64,000 nt of DNA from contig NZ_CP077087.1 of the NCBI RefSeq assembly GCF_014268495.2, forward strand, positions 4,281,501 to 4,345,500, in the 5' to 3' direction. This document shows positions 41,850 through 50,601 of the stretch, in pieces. Each line of letters starts with the position of its first letter. The stretch's first letter is position 1. Both the position numbers and the translations under genes were made by a program. The stretch comes from Pseudomonas monsensis. GTDB lineage: Bacteria; Pseudomonadota; Gammaproteobacteria; Pseudomonadales; Pseudomonadaceae. The notes beneath the pieces were generated by a model, which saw only the letters and a list, made by a program, of their open reading frames with translations, searched no databases and was not told the origin of the DNA.

Positions 41850-43082
41850 ATGACCGCTTCATCCCCTTCTCTCCTGCAACGCCTCAAGAACCTGAGCCTG
41901 GTCACGCAGATCCTGATCGGCCTGATCGCCGGTATCGCCCTGGCGCTGTTCGCCCCGGAAGCGGCGAAAAGCACTGCGTTTATCGGCAAAGTGTTTGTTT
42001 CGGCACTGAAAGCCGTGGCACCGATTCTGGTATTCGTGCTGGTGATGGCCTCGATCGCCAACCACAAGCACGGCCAGGAAACCCATATCCGGCCGATTCT
42101 GTTCCTGTACCTGCTGGGCACCTTCGCGGCAGCCGTTGTGGCGGTGATTGCCAGCATGACCTTTCCCTCGCATCTGGTGCTGTCCACCGATAACGTTTCG
42201 GTGACCGCACCGGGCGGCATTGGCGAAGTGCTGCAAAGCCTGTTGCTGAGCGTGGTGGATAACCCGGTCAACGCGCTGATCAACGCCAACTTCATCGGCA
42301 TTCTGGCCTGGGCGATCGGCATGGGCGTCGCGATTCGCCATGCCGGCGACACCACCCGTGAAGTGCTCGGCGACCTGTCGAACGGCGTGACCCTGATCGT
42401 GCGCGTGGTGATTCGTTTTGCACCGCTGGGTATTTTCGGGCTGGTGGCGTCGACCCTGGCCACCTCCGGTTTCGACGCACTGATCGGCTATGCGCACCTG
42501 CTGGCGGTGCTGCTCGGTTGCATGCTGTTCGTGGCGCTGGTGATGAACCCGCTGATCGTGTTCTGGAAGCTGCGTCGCAACCCGTATCCGCTGACCCTCA
42601 AGTGCCTGCGCGAAAGCGGCATCACCGCGTTCTTCACCCGCAGTTCGGCGGCGAACATTCCGGTCAACCTGGAGCTGAGCAAGCGCCTGGGCCTGCATGA
42701 AGACACCTATTCGGTGTCGATCCCGCTGGGCGCGACCATCAACATGGCCGGTGCGGCGATCACCATCACTGTGCTGTCCCTGGCGGCCGTGCACACCCTC
42801 GGCATTGCCGTGGACATTCCGACCGCAATCTTGCTCAGCGTCGTCGCGGCGATCTGCGCGTGCGGCGCTTCGGGTGTGGCCGGCGGTTCGCTGCTGTTGA
42901 TCCCCCTGGCGTGCAGCCTGTTCGGTATCCCGAGCGAGATTGCCATGCAGGTAGTGGCAGTGGGCTTCATCATTGGCGTGCTGCAGGATTCGGCGGAGAC
43001 GGCGTTGAATTCGTCTACCGACGTACTGTTTACCGCAGCAGCGTGCCTGGGCGAAGAAGCGAAAGCCCAACGCACCGCCTGA
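41850..43082 (+). CDS. sstT: Serine/threonine:sodium symporter
   Basis: This 410-residue inner-membrane transporter of the DAACS (glutamate transporter) family imports serine and threonine with sodium. Visible marks are the hairpin SSAANIPVNLELSKRLGL (about residues 268-285), GATINMAGAAITITVLSL, and the substrate-binding LQDSAETALNSSTDVLF segment near 380. The 337-bp gap upstream to the MFS gene holds only short dyads (AACGCCG... AGCGTT near 41730) and no gene. Confidence 0.95.
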   Translation: MTASSPSLLQRLKNLSLVTQILIGLIAGIALALFAPEAAKSTAFIGKVFVSALKAVAPILVFVLVMASIANHKHGQETHIRPILFLYLLGTFAAAVVAVIASMTFPSHLVLSTDNVSVTAPGGIGEVLQSLLLSVVDNPVNALINANFIGILAWAIGMGVAIRHAGDTTREVLGDLSNGVTLIVRVVIRFAPLGIFGLVASTLATSGFDALIGYAHLLAVLLGCMLFVALVMNPLIVFWKLRRNPYPLTLKCLRESGITAFFTRSSAANIPVNLELSKRLGLHEDTYSVSIPLGATINMAGAAITITVLSLAAVHTLGIAVDIPTAILLSVVAAICACGASGVAGGSLLLIPLACSLFGIPSEIAMQVVAVGFIIGVLQDSAETALNSSTDVLFTAAACLGEEAKAQRTA

Positions 43083-43093
43083 CACCCGACCTT

Positions 43094-43120
43094 GTGGGAG
43101 CGAGCAGGCTCGCTCCTGCC
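43094..43120. repeat. Single REP unit after sstT
   Basis: TGGGAGCGAGCAGGCTCGCTCC is a near-perfect palindrome of the window's REP family, 12 bp past the stop of sstT. Confidence 0.72.
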
Positions 43121-43127
43121 CAGAAAA

Positions 43128-43167
43128 ACAAAAAGCCCGCCAAGGCGTAAACCTTGGCGGGCTTTTT
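43128..43167. terminator. Bidirectional terminator between sstT and DUF1993 genes
   Basis: AAAAGCCCGCCAAGG and its inverse CCTTGGCGGGCTTTTTT form a long stem with T/A-runs on both sides. Confidence 0.92.
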
Positions 43168-43181
43168 TGTTGCCGGGTGTT

Positions 43182-43691
43182 TTAGAACGCGCCCATGTAA
43201 TCGCGTTTACCCACTTCAACACCGTTGTGACGCAGCAGTGCGTAGGTGGTGGTGACGTGGAAGAAGAACTGCGGCAGGCCGTAGGTCAGCAGATAAGCCT
43301 GACCGCTGAAGCGCTTCTCTTTCGGCGTGCCCGGACGGGTCACGATCTCGATGCCTTCCTTGCCATTGATCTGCTCAGGCTTGATCTCGCCGATGAAGGC
43401 CAGAACCTTGGCGATCAGCGCTTGCAGCTCGGCGAAGGTGGTTTCGCTGTCGTCGTACTTCGGCAACTCGACTTCGGCCAGACGCGCGGAAACGCCTTTG
43501 GCGAAATCAACGGCGATCTGGACCTGACGGATCAGCGGAAACATGTCCGGGTACAGGCGTGCCTGCAGGAAAGCGTTCGGGTCGATGTTTTTCTCGGTGG
43601 CGTGGGCTTCAGCCTTCTTCAGCACATCGCTCATGGCGTTGAGCATTTGTTGAAAAACCGGGACAGATGCGGCGTACAGGGAAATGGTCAT
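43182..43691 (-). CDS. DUF1993-family protein
   Basis: This 169-residue soluble protein starts MTISLYAASVPVFQQMLNAM and contains DMFPLIRQVQIAVDFAKG and LPQFFFHVTTTYALLRHNGVE, which match the DinB-like DUF1993 family. The His in FFFHVTTTY may belong to a DinB-type metal site, but the other His residues are not obvious. Function unknown. It is transcribed alone toward the shared terminator. Confidence 0.85.
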   Translation of the reverse strand: MTISLYAASVPVFQQMLNAMSDVLKKAEAHATEKNIDPNAFLQARLYPDMFPLIRQVQIAVDFAKGVSARLAEVELPKYDDSETTFAELQALIAKVLAFIGEIKPEQINGKEGIEIVTRPGTPKEKRFSGQAYLLTYGLPQFFFHVTTTYALLRHNGVEVGKRDYMGAF

Positions 43692-43816
43692 GGCAGTCTC
43701 GTGTGATGGCTGGGTGGAACGTGGAGGCGATTATAGCCATGCTTGATGACCGCACGGCTTGCCTTTTGTTTGGCAAGGATTAGGCTAGGCGCCTTCGACT
43801 GCAGAGGGAACGCGCG

Positions 43817-44461
43817 ATGACCACAGAACTTGAAGCAACCTTCGACGAGCCACGGCTCAACGCCACGGAAATCCGCATTCTCGGTGCGCTGATCGAGAAA
43901 CAGGCGACCAGCCCGGAAACCTATCCGCTGACGCTCAATGCACTGGTACTCGCGTGCAACCAGAAAACCAGCCGGGAACCGGTGATGAACCTGACCCAGG
44001 GCCAGGTCGGCCAGAGCCTGCGTGCCCTTGAGGGCCGTGGTTTCGCCAAGCTGGTGATGGGCAGTCGTGCCGACCGTTGGGAGCACAAGGTCGACAAGGC
44101 GCTGGAACTGGTGCCAGCCCAGGTGGTGCTCAGCGGACTGATGTTTCTGCGTGGCCCGCAAACCGTCAATGAGCTGCTGACACGCAGCGGCCGCATGCAT
44201 GACTTTGAAGATGCCGAGCAAGTGGTGCACCAGCTCGAGCGCCTGATCGCACGCGGACTGGCGGTGCTGATCCCGCGTCAGGCCGGGCAGCGCGAAGACC
44301 GTTACACCCATGCGCTGGGCGATCCGGCAGACATCGAGGCGATCATGGCAGCGCGGCAGAATCCGCAGGAACGTGCGGGCACAGGCGTTTCCGTAGAACG
44401 CATCGAAGAGCTGGAAGCGCGAATTGCTGCGCTGGAAGAACGCCTGGCACGCCTCGAATAA
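43817..44461 (+). CDS. YceH-family protein (DUF480)
   Basis: This 214-residue protein has the winged-helix repeats of the UPF0502/DUF480 family: LNATEIRILGALIEKQATSP at residues about 14-33, NALVLACNQKTSREPVM, and VLSGLMFLRGPQTVNELLTRS. The C-terminus forms a short coiled coil (VERIEELEARIAALEERLARLE). It is probably a DNA-binding protein, role unknown. GAGGGAACG precedes the ATG. Confidence 0.9.
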   Translation: MTTELEATFDEPRLNATEIRILGALIEKQATSPETYPLTLNALVLACNQKTSREPVMNLTQGQVGQSLRALEGRGFAKLVMGSRADRWEHKVDKALELVPAQVVLSGLMFLRGPQTVNELLTRSGRMHDFEDAEQVVHQLERLIARGLAVLIPRQAGQREDRYTHALGDPADIEAIMAARQNPQERAGTGVSVERIEELEARIAALEERLARLE

Positions 44462-44475
44462 ACACAGCAGTTTTA

Positions 44476-44501
44476 CGGTGGGAGCGAGCCCGCTCCCACC
44501 G
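44476..44501. terminator. REP-derived hairpin between convergent genes
   Basis: CGGTGGGAGCGAGCCCGCTCCCACCG is a near-perfect stem 14 bp past yceH, serving two convergent transcripts. Confidence 0.75.
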
Positions 44502-44538
44502 CCTGCTGGCGATCAGGCCCGCCCGCTCAGCGAAACAA

Positions 44539-45357
44539 TCAGCTCCGTGCGAAATTCACCGCCGCCGCAAACTGCTCCTCCGTCGGCCGCACCCCGGTGT
44601 ACAGCACAAACTGCTCCAGCGCCTGGATCGCAATCACTTCCAGCCCGGTAATCACCCGCTTGCCTTCAGCGCGAGCACGCACGATCAGCGGCGTTTCTGA
44701 CGGGATCGCCACCACATCGAACACCGTGTCCGCCGCGTTGATCACTTCAGGTTCGAACGCCAGTTGCCCCGCCTCCGGCCCGCCATCCATCCCCACCGGT
44801 GTGACATTGATCAGCATCTGCGGGCGCTCATCGCCCAGTTCGGCTTGCCAGCGATAGCCCAGCGATTCGGCCAGTGCCCGCCCGGCGCGCTCGTTACGGG
44901 CGACGATCAAGCCGTTTTTATAGCCACCGTCGCGCAAGGCAATGGCCACCGCTTTGCCCATGCCGCCACTGCCGCGCAAGGCAAAAGTCGAATCCTTGGG
45001 CACGGCGTGGGTTTCCAACAGTTGCGCAACCGCAATGTAATCGGTGTTGTAGGCCTTGAGATGGCCTTGGGTGTTGACGATGGTGTTGATCGACTGGATC
45101 GCCGCCGCCGACGCGTCCAACTCATCGACCAATGCGATGCAGGCTTCCTTGAACGGCATCGACACGCCGCAACCGCGAATGCCCAAGGCGCGAATGCCGC
45201 CGACTGCGCCGGGCAGGTCTTGGCTGCTGAACGCCTTGTAGTAGAAGTTCAGGCCCAACTGCTCATACAAATGATTATGAAAACGCAGACCGAAATTCCC
45301 CGGCCGGCCGGACAGGGACATGCACAGCTGGGTGTCTTTGTTCGGGTTCATCTGCAT
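44539..45357 (-). CDS. Shikimate 5-dehydrogenase-like protein
   Basis: This 272-residue protein of the AroE superfamily has the catalytic Lys in GVSMPFKEACIAL (about residue 70), Asp in YNTDYIAV, a dinucleotide loop GSGGMGKAVAIAL (about 129-141) and LINVTPVGMDGG. The N-terminus (LCMSLSGRPGNFG) differs from housekeeping AroE, so it belongs to the shikimate-dehydrogenase-like (HI0607-type) group, whose substrate is uncertain. The ATG at 45357 has AAGGAG 9 bp upstream. The gap 45358-45613 has no further gene. Confidence 0.82.
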   Translation of the reverse strand: MQMNPNKDTQLCMSLSGRPGNFGLRFHNHLYEQLGLNFYYKAFSSQDLPGAVGGIRALGIRGCGVSMPFKEACIALVDELDASAAAIQSINTIVNTQGHLKAYNTDYIAVAQLLETHAVPKDSTFALRGSGGMGKAVAIALRDGGYKNGLIVARNERAGRALAESLGYRWQAELGDERPQMLINVTPVGMDGGPEAGQLAFEPEVINAADTVFDVVAIPSETPLIVRARAEGKRVITGLEVIAIQALEQFVLYTGVRPTEEQFAAAVNFARS

Positions 45358-45613
45358 GAAATCTCTCCTTCAAACGCACTTTCGGATGGACGGGATTAGC
45401 CAGCCCATCAGGTTCTGAACGATCATAGCGGCCTGTTTTAAACGTGTGCCGCGGCCAGCGCATGGCCCAGTAAAGAAGCCGGTACAGACCTTACACAAAA
45501 TTTACCCAGCGGCTGTGCTGATTTTCCGAATTTCGCTGTCTTAGAGATATCCCCGCGACAACTGTGGGCCTGGTGCAGGCCCCGATGCCGGGTTGAAGAA
45601 CCGAGGAATTATC

Positions 45614-45964
45614 ATGATTCGTAAACTCCCTATCGTCGCCCTGCTGATCGGTGCCTTTGCTGTCACAGGGCAAGCAGAAGCCCATGGCGGTGGCTGGCAG
45701 GGGCCGGCAGTGTTTGGCGCAATCGTCGGCTCGGCCATCATCGGTTCGGCGCTTATCAACCAGGATCGCCCGGTTTATGTGCAACAGGCGCCGGTGTATG
45801 CGCCGCCACCGGTCTATGTGCAGCAACCACCGCCACCGGTCTACTACCAGCCAGCGCCGGTGTATGTGCAACAACCGGTGTACGTGCAACCGGCTCCGGT
45901 GTATTACGGCCCGCCGCGTGGCTATTACGGTCGCCCGCACTATTACGGTGGCCCACGCTGGTAA
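45614..45964 (+). CDS. Exported Tyr/Pro/Gln-repeat protein (116 aa)
   Basis: After a signal peptide (residues 1 to about 22, ending AEAH) and a GAIVGSAIIGSAL hydrophobic patch, the protein is built of repeats such as VYVQQAP, VYAPPP and VYYQPAP, then a YYGRPHYYGGPRW end. It is probably a secreted or surface-associated disordered protein, and it resembles many short Pseudomonas proteins of unknown role. GAGGAATT precedes the ATG; a start 21 bp upstream is less likely. Confidence 0.72.
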   Translation: MIRKLPIVALLIGAFAVTGQAEAHGGGWQGPAVFGAIVGSAIIGSALINQDRPVYVQQAPVYAPPPVYVQQPPPPVYYQPAPVYVQQPVYVQPAPVYYGPPRGYYGRPHYYGGPRW

Positions 45965-45975
45965 CCGAAAACAAA

Positions 45976-46005
45976 GAGCCCCGCTTTATAGAGCGGGGCT
46001 TTTTT
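45976..46005 (+). terminator. Terminator after the Tyr/Pro-repeat gene
   Basis: AGCCCCGCTTTATAGAGCGGGGCT is followed by TTTTT, 12 bp past the stop. Confidence 0.92.
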
Positions 46006-46197
46006 ATGACCGCCGGTCGGCCAGGGTCTGAAAAAATCTCGCCAAGGTCGCTGTGGAGACAGTCTCACCCGCTAAAGTCGGCATGATGGTTGCGAGCGTT
46101 ATGGTCTTTTGCACACAACGGTCATCTTTTTGTCATGACGGAACCGCAATCTGAATCCGTCCGCAAACAACAGGTTGATAAGAACAAGGACGATTAC

Positions 46198-46392
46198 ATG
46201 CCTACACAAAACCCGCACCGCATTGTCGGCCTCTGCACCTCCAGCAAGGTGTACAGCGCCCTGACCGAGCTCAAGCACCTTGAAGGTCACCGTTGTGCCA
46301 AGTTTCTCTCGCTACTGACGGAGAACCTCGTGCACAAGGGCTTGCTCAACGAGCGCGAGGTCATGCACATGCTCGATCAAGTGGTCGATTGA
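46198..46392 (+). CDS. Small conserved-type protein (64 aa)
   Basis: MPTQNPHRIVGLCTSSKVYS is followed by ALTELKHLEGHRCAKFLSLL and an acidic-basic helical end (NEREVMHMLDQVVD). No signal peptide or membrane segment is seen, and it looks alpha-helical. AAGGA lies 8 bp before the ATG at 46198; an upstream in-frame ATG would add Gln/Lys-rich residues. Function unknown. Confidence 0.65.
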   Translation: MPTQNPHRIVGLCTSSKVYSALTELKHLEGHRCAKFLSLLTENLVHKGLLNEREVMHMLDQVVD

Positions 46393-46493
46393 TCAGCCCT
46401 CAACGGCATCAATGACTACTATCGAAAGCGTTGATTGTCCCTGCAACCGTTGAATCCCTAAGGTAGCCCCATCGTTTGATGGAGGTCCTTGTC

Positions 46494-46676
46494 ATGGCTC
46501 AGGTTCAAATCATGTCCGTTATCGGCAGCGCCGTTCCCGCCGCGCTCAGAGCGTCGGGCCTGCTCGCCTGCTGGTATCTGGTGCGCGATGGCGAGCCGAT
46601 CAGCGGCCCGCTCACCTCGCTGCCGGCGGCGCAGGCCTTGTCGCAGAAAATCGTTGGCGAGCCGTTTCAAGCCTAA
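46494..46676 (+). CDS. Small protein (60 aa) of unknown function
   Basis: MAQVQIMSVIGSAVPAALRA then SGLLACWYLVRDGEPISGPL and a charged end. The WYLVRDGEPISGPLTSLPAAQ part suggests a small folded domain reminiscent of GYF-type modules (xWYxxxxGxxxGP), though truncated. GGAGG lies 9 bp upstream of the ATG. The last four bases overlap the end of the convergent AI-2E gene. Confidence 0.65.
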   Translation: MAQVQIMSVIGSAVPAALRASGLLACWYLVRDGEPISGPLTSLPAAQALSQKIVGEPFQA

Positions 46677-47734
46677 GGCAACTGGACTTTCGGTTTGGTC
46701 TCGATGAACAGCGCCCAACTGGACATGAACAGGGCCGCGATCAACGGGCCAATGACAAAGCCGTTGAGACCGAACACCGCGAGGCCACCAAGGGTCGAGA
46801 TCAGGATCAAGTAATCGGGCATACGCGTGTCCTTGCCCACCAGAATCGGGCGCAGCACGTTGTCGACCAAGCCGATCACAAACACCCCGAACAACGCCAA
46901 CACCACGCCTTGCCAAATCATCCCGCTGAGCAGGAAATACACCGCCACCGGCGCCCAGACAATCCCCGCCCCCACCGCCGGCAACAGCGACAGAAAGCCC
47001 ATCAGCACGGCCCACAGCAGTGCGCTGGGGATGTCGAGAAACCAGAAAATCGCCCCGCCCAATGCGCCCTGAGTGACCGCTACCACCAGGTTGCCCTTCA
47101 CCGTTGCGCGCACTACCCGGTTGAACTTCAACTGCAAACGCCGTTTGTGACTCTCTTCCAGCGGTACGGCCGTACGCACCTTGCGCACCAGCTCGGCGCC
47201 ATCGCGCAGAAAGAAAAACAGCAGGTACAGCATGATGCCAAAGCTGACCACGAACTCGAACGTGCCCTGACCGAAACTGAAGGCCTGAGTGGCCAGTACC
47301 TGACTGCCCTGCATCGACGCCTTGACGATTTTCTCGCGCAGACCGTTGAGTTCGCCCATGCCGAAGCGATCAAGCAAATGCTGAAAGTAAGGCGGCAGAC
47401 TGTGTTTGAACTGCGCCAGATAGGCGCCGATGTCCAGTTGACCGCTTTCGATGTTGTTGTACAGCGTCGCGCCTTCCTGGACCAATAACACGCTGAGGAT
47501 GATGACCGGCAGAATCGCAATGATCAGGCAAATGCCCAGGGTGCACAAAGCAGTCAGGTTGCGTTGCCAGCCGAATTTCTGCTGTAACCGGCGTTGCATC
47601 GGCGCAAACAGGATGCCGAGGATCACCGCCCAGAACACCGCGCCATAAAACGGCAGCAGGATCCAGATAAACGCCACCGTGACCAGCAACAGCAGCACGG
47701 TGAGGGATTTGAATTGAAGATTTTTTTGGTTCAT
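46673..47734 (-). CDS. AI-2E family transporter (YdiK-like)
   Basis: This 353-residue membrane protein has about eight hydrophobic segments and family marks TVLLLLVTVAFIWILLPFYG at the N-terminus, GLVDNVLRPILVGKDTRMPD (about residues 290-310) and GLNGFVIGPLIAALF. Despite the name, most family members are not proven autoinducer exporters and some act in ion transport. It is transcribed alone. The stop overlaps a small convergent gene by 4 bp. Confidence 0.9.
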   Translation of the reverse strand: MNQKNLQFKSLTVLLLLVTVAFIWILLPFYGAVFWAVILGILFAPMQRRLQQKFGWQRNLTALCTLGICLIIAILPVIILSVLLVQEGATLYNNIESGQLDIGAYLAQFKHSLPPYFQHLLDRFGMGELNGLREKIVKASMQGSQVLATQAFSFGQGTFEFVVSFGIMLYLLFFFLRDGAELVRKVRTAVPLEESHKRRLQLKFNRVVRATVKGNLVVAVTQGALGGAIFWFLDIPSALLWAVLMGFLSLLPAVGAGIVWAPVAVYFLLSGMIWQGVVLALFGVFVIGLVDNVLRPILVGKDTRMPDYLILISTLGGLAVFGLNGFVIGPLIAALFMSSWALFIETKPKVQLP

Positions 47735-47846
47735 GTCCGATCCATGTCAGTCAGGCGTCATGCACGCCCCGAACCTTAGTCAATCGGGGCCTGCACGAGT
47801 GCCATCTTTATTCATGGAGCATAGTTGCGGATCAGCCTGAGCCCGC

Positions 47847-48533
47847 TTATTGAACCGGCAAACGGACGATTTGTCCGGTGCTCAAGACATCGCCGAACGT
47901 GTCCTCGATTTCCGCCAGCGCAGCCTTGTGCAGGGAGTCCTTGTCGATGGCCGTGCCATTGGCACGGGTAATGGCGCGGGTTGCCGAGGCATCGGCGGCG
48001 ACAATCACGCTGTAACCGAGCGGCACTGCATCCCGCGCGGCTCCAGCCACACAGGCGTGAGTCATCAGGCCCGAGACGATCAGCGTGTCGATGCCGGAGG
48101 TTTTCAGGCGCTGGTTCAGATCGGTGCTGGCAAATACGCTGACGGTGTTCTTTTGCAGCACGACGTCTTGCGCCCGTGGCTGCATGTCCCGGTGAAACTT
48201 CACCGTATCGCCATTGCTGGCAAACACCGGCGAACCGGCCGGCGCAACGTGCTGCACGTGGTACACCGGAATGTGGTGGCGGTCGGCGAAAGTGATCAGT
48301 TCACGGGTTTTCGCCAGTGCAGCAGCACCGTCCGGGATCGGCAGCCTGCCGCTGAAGTATTCGTTCTGGAAATCGATCACCAGCAAGGCGGTTTTGCCGG
48401 CGGGCAATTGGCTGAGCGGAGTCGCGCCGGACATCGCCCGAAGGGTCGGCTGACTGTCGGCAACTGCGCCAGTGCTGGCCAGCACCCCGGAAAATGCACA
48501 GGCACTGAGGAAACGGCGGGTGAAGCGCTGCAT
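47847..48533 (-). CDS. Exported isochorismatase-family cysteine hydrolase
   Basis: This 228-residue protein has a signal peptide (residues 1 to about 26, TRRFLSACAFSGVLAS-type, twin-Arg-like) and an isochorismatase-fold domain. The catalytic residues are Asp 54 in LLVIDFQNEYF, Lys 128 in VVLQKNTVSVF and Cys 161 in GLMTHACVAGAARDA. Most members are cytoplasmic nicotinamidase-like hydrolases, so export is unusual. The ATG at 48533 has AAGGA 8 bp upstream; a longer start (48566) would break the signal peptide. Substrate unknown. Confidence 0.82.
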   Translation of the reverse strand: MQRFTRRFLSACAFSGVLASTGAVADSQPTLRAMSGATPLSQLPAGKTALLVIDFQNEYFSGRLPIPDGAAALAKTRELITFADRHHIPVYHVQHVAPAGSPVFASNGDTVKFHRDMQPRAQDVVLQKNTVSVFASTDLNQRLKTSGIDTLIVSGLMTHACVAGAARDAVPLGYSVIVAADASATRAITRANGTAIDKDSLHKAALAEIEDTFGDVLSTGQIVRLPVQ

Positions 48534-48724
48534 GGGAATGTCCTTGCTCGGTTGAATGATGGGCAAAGGTTAAGAACTCGCCGCCGGGCAGAAAACACGA
48601 CAAGCAGCACATCATCTGTGCTGCTTTTGCACAGATCGGCGCGACGCGCCGAAACATAGATCCAGATCAATAACCCGCGCGGACATCCGCCTTACGCTGC
48701 CGCGCTTTTGCCATCGACGCCGCC

Positions 48725-50068
48725 ATGACTCTCACCCAAGCCCTCACCGCCCCGGAATTGCTCGCCCCCGCCGGCACCCTGAAAAACATGCGTTACGCCT
48801 TCGCCTACGGAGCCGATGCGGTGTATGCCGGTCAGCCGCGTTACAGCCTGCGGGTGCGCAACAACGAATTCGACCACGCCAACCTGGCGTTGGGGATTCG
48901 CGAGGCACAGGCACAAGGCAAGCGCTTCTATGTGGTGGTCAACATCGCGCCGCACAACGCCAAGCTGAAGACTTTCCTCAAGGACCTAGCGCCCGTGATC
49001 GAGATGGCGCCGGATGCACTGATCATGTCCGACCCGGGCCTGATCATGCTGGTACGCCGCCATTTTCCGCAGATGCCGATTCATCTGTCGGTGCAGGCCA
49101 ACACCGTGAACTGGGCGAGCGTCGAGTTCTGGCAGCAACAAGGGCTGAGCCGGATCATCCTCTCGCGGGAACTGTCGCTGGAGGAAATCGGCGAAATCCG
49201 CGAGCAGGTGCCGGGCATGGAACTGGAGGTGTTCGTCCACGGCGCACTGTGCATGGCCTACTCCGGGCGCTGCCTGCTGTCGGGCTACATGAACAAGCGC
49301 GACGCCAATCAGGGCACCTGCACCAACGCCTGCCGCTGGAAATACTCGGCGCAGGAAGCCACGGAAAACCAGCTCGGCGACATCGTCCAAACCTTCCAGC
49401 CCGAGCCGACCCTGGGCATCGGCGCGCCGACCGATCAGGTGTTCCTGCTGCAGGAAGCCAATCGCCCAGATGAGTTGATGCCCGCGTTTGAAGACGAGCA
49501 CGGCACCTACATCATGAACGCCAAGGACCTGCGCGCCGTCCAGCACGTCGAGCGCCTGACCCGCATGGGCGTGCACTCGCTGAAGATCGAAGGTCGCACC
49601 AAGTCGCACTTCTATTGCGCACGCACCACGCAGGTCTATCGCCGGGCGATCGACGATGCAGTCGCCGGGCGCGAATTCGATCGCAGCCTGATGAGCGATC
49701 TGGAATCACTGGCGCAGCGCGGCTACACCGAGGGCTTCCTGCGCCGGCATGTGCACGACGAATACCAGAACTATCAGCACGGCAGTTCGGTGTCGGAACG
49801 TCAGCAATTCGTTGGCGAACTGACCGGCGAACGCCGCGACCGGCTGGCCGAGGTCAAGGTGAAGAACCGCTTTGCACTGGGCGACCATCTGGAATTGATG
49901 ACGCCCAAGGGCAATTTCCACTTTGATCTGCACCAGTTGCAGAGTGCCAAGGGGGAAGCGATCGAAGTTGCACCGGGGGACGGGCACACGGTGTACCTGC
50001 CGATTCCGGATGCGGTGGATTTGCGCTTTGGGTTGCTGATGCGGGATGTAGCTACGAATCCCGTATGA
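48725..50068 (+). CDS. trhP: tRNA uridine hydroxylation protein TrhP (YegQ, U32 family)
   Basis: This 447-residue U32-family protein starts with the conserved ELLAPAGTLKNMRYAFAYGA block and has the U32 motif ELEVFVHGALCMAYSGRCLL (about residues 165-185) with clustered cysteines (GTCTNACRW) that bind an Fe-S cluster. In E. coli YegQ (TrhP) forms 5-hydroxyuridine at tRNA position 34 using a prephenate-derived donor. Length (447 versus about 453) fits. A divergent relationship with the isochorismatase-fold gene across 191 bp is seen. Confidence 0.9.
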   Translation: MTLTQALTAPELLAPAGTLKNMRYAFAYGADAVYAGQPRYSLRVRNNEFDHANLALGIREAQAQGKRFYVVVNIAPHNAKLKTFLKDLAPVIEMAPDALIMSDPGLIMLVRRHFPQMPIHLSVQANTVNWASVEFWQQQGLSRIILSRELSLEEIGEIREQVPGMELEVFVHGALCMAYSGRCLLSGYMNKRDANQGTCTNACRWKYSAQEATENQLGDIVQTFQPEPTLGIGAPTDQVFLLQEANRPDELMPAFEDEHGTYIMNAKDLRAVQHVERLTRMGVHSLKIEGRTKSHFYCARTTQVYRRAIDDAVAGREFDRSLMSDLESLAQRGYTEGFLRRHVHDEYQNYQHGSSVSERQQFVGELTGERRDRLAEVKVKNRFALGDHLELMTPKGNFHFDLHQLQSAKGEAIEVAPGDGHTVYLPIPDAVDLRFGLLMRDVATNPV

Positions 50069-50121
50069 GGGCATGCACTACCCTGTAGGGGGCCACTGAT
50101 CTTCAGCCGCATTGCCGCCGC

Positions 50122-50208
50122 CATCGCTGGCAAGCCAGCTCCCACAGGGCAGATGTCGAACACCAAATCCCATGACACCACTGTGAGAGCGGGCTTGCCC
50201 GCGATGAG
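50122..50208. repeat. REP doublet after trhP
   Basis: ATCGCTGGCAAGCCAGCTCC and an inverted GAGAGCGGGCTTGCCCGCGAT flank about 45 bp. The two arms are of different REP subtypes. Confidence 0.8.
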
Positions 50209-50278
50209 GCCGGCATGAACAACACACAGTGCAACTGACCACCGACAAAAAAGCCCGGCACCAAAACCCGGGGTTTTA

Positions 50279-50509
50279 TTACCTGCGATCATCCGACAGC
50301 GGCGTCGGAACATCCGCCGGTGGCACATCATCGTCCGCCGCCGGGTCCTTCCAGTCTTCCGGCCGATCGGCGTCGCTCAATGGATCGCGCCCCGGGCTCA
50401 TACCCGGCGGCGCATCATGATCAGCCAATGTCGGCTCCTCCGTGCCGGGCACCGGCCGGGTCGGATCAGTCGGCAACACACCACCCTGAAACAGCAAATC
50501 ATTCGCCAT
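50279..50509 (-). CDS. Small acidic DP-rich protein (76 aa)
   Basis: MANDLLFQGGVLPTDPTRPV followed by an Asp/Pro-rich stretch (GRDPLSDADRPEDWKDP, DDDVPPADVPTP). GAGGTG lies just upstream of the ATG at 50509. It is similar in style to the products at 36463-36666 and 36679-36885: small, acidic, Pro-rich and probably disordered. Function unknown. Confidence 0.6.
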   Translation of the reverse strand: MANDLLFQGGVLPTDPTRPVPGTEEPTLADHDAPPGMSPGRDPLSDADRPEDWKDPAADDDVPPADVPTPLSDDRR

Positions 50510-50601
50510 GACACACCTCACACAGGAGGTCCGGAACATCCGGGCCGTACTGATTGGAAGCGTGCCGGCAGGCGGCGTGCTATTGAACGGACCAACGGCG
50601 A

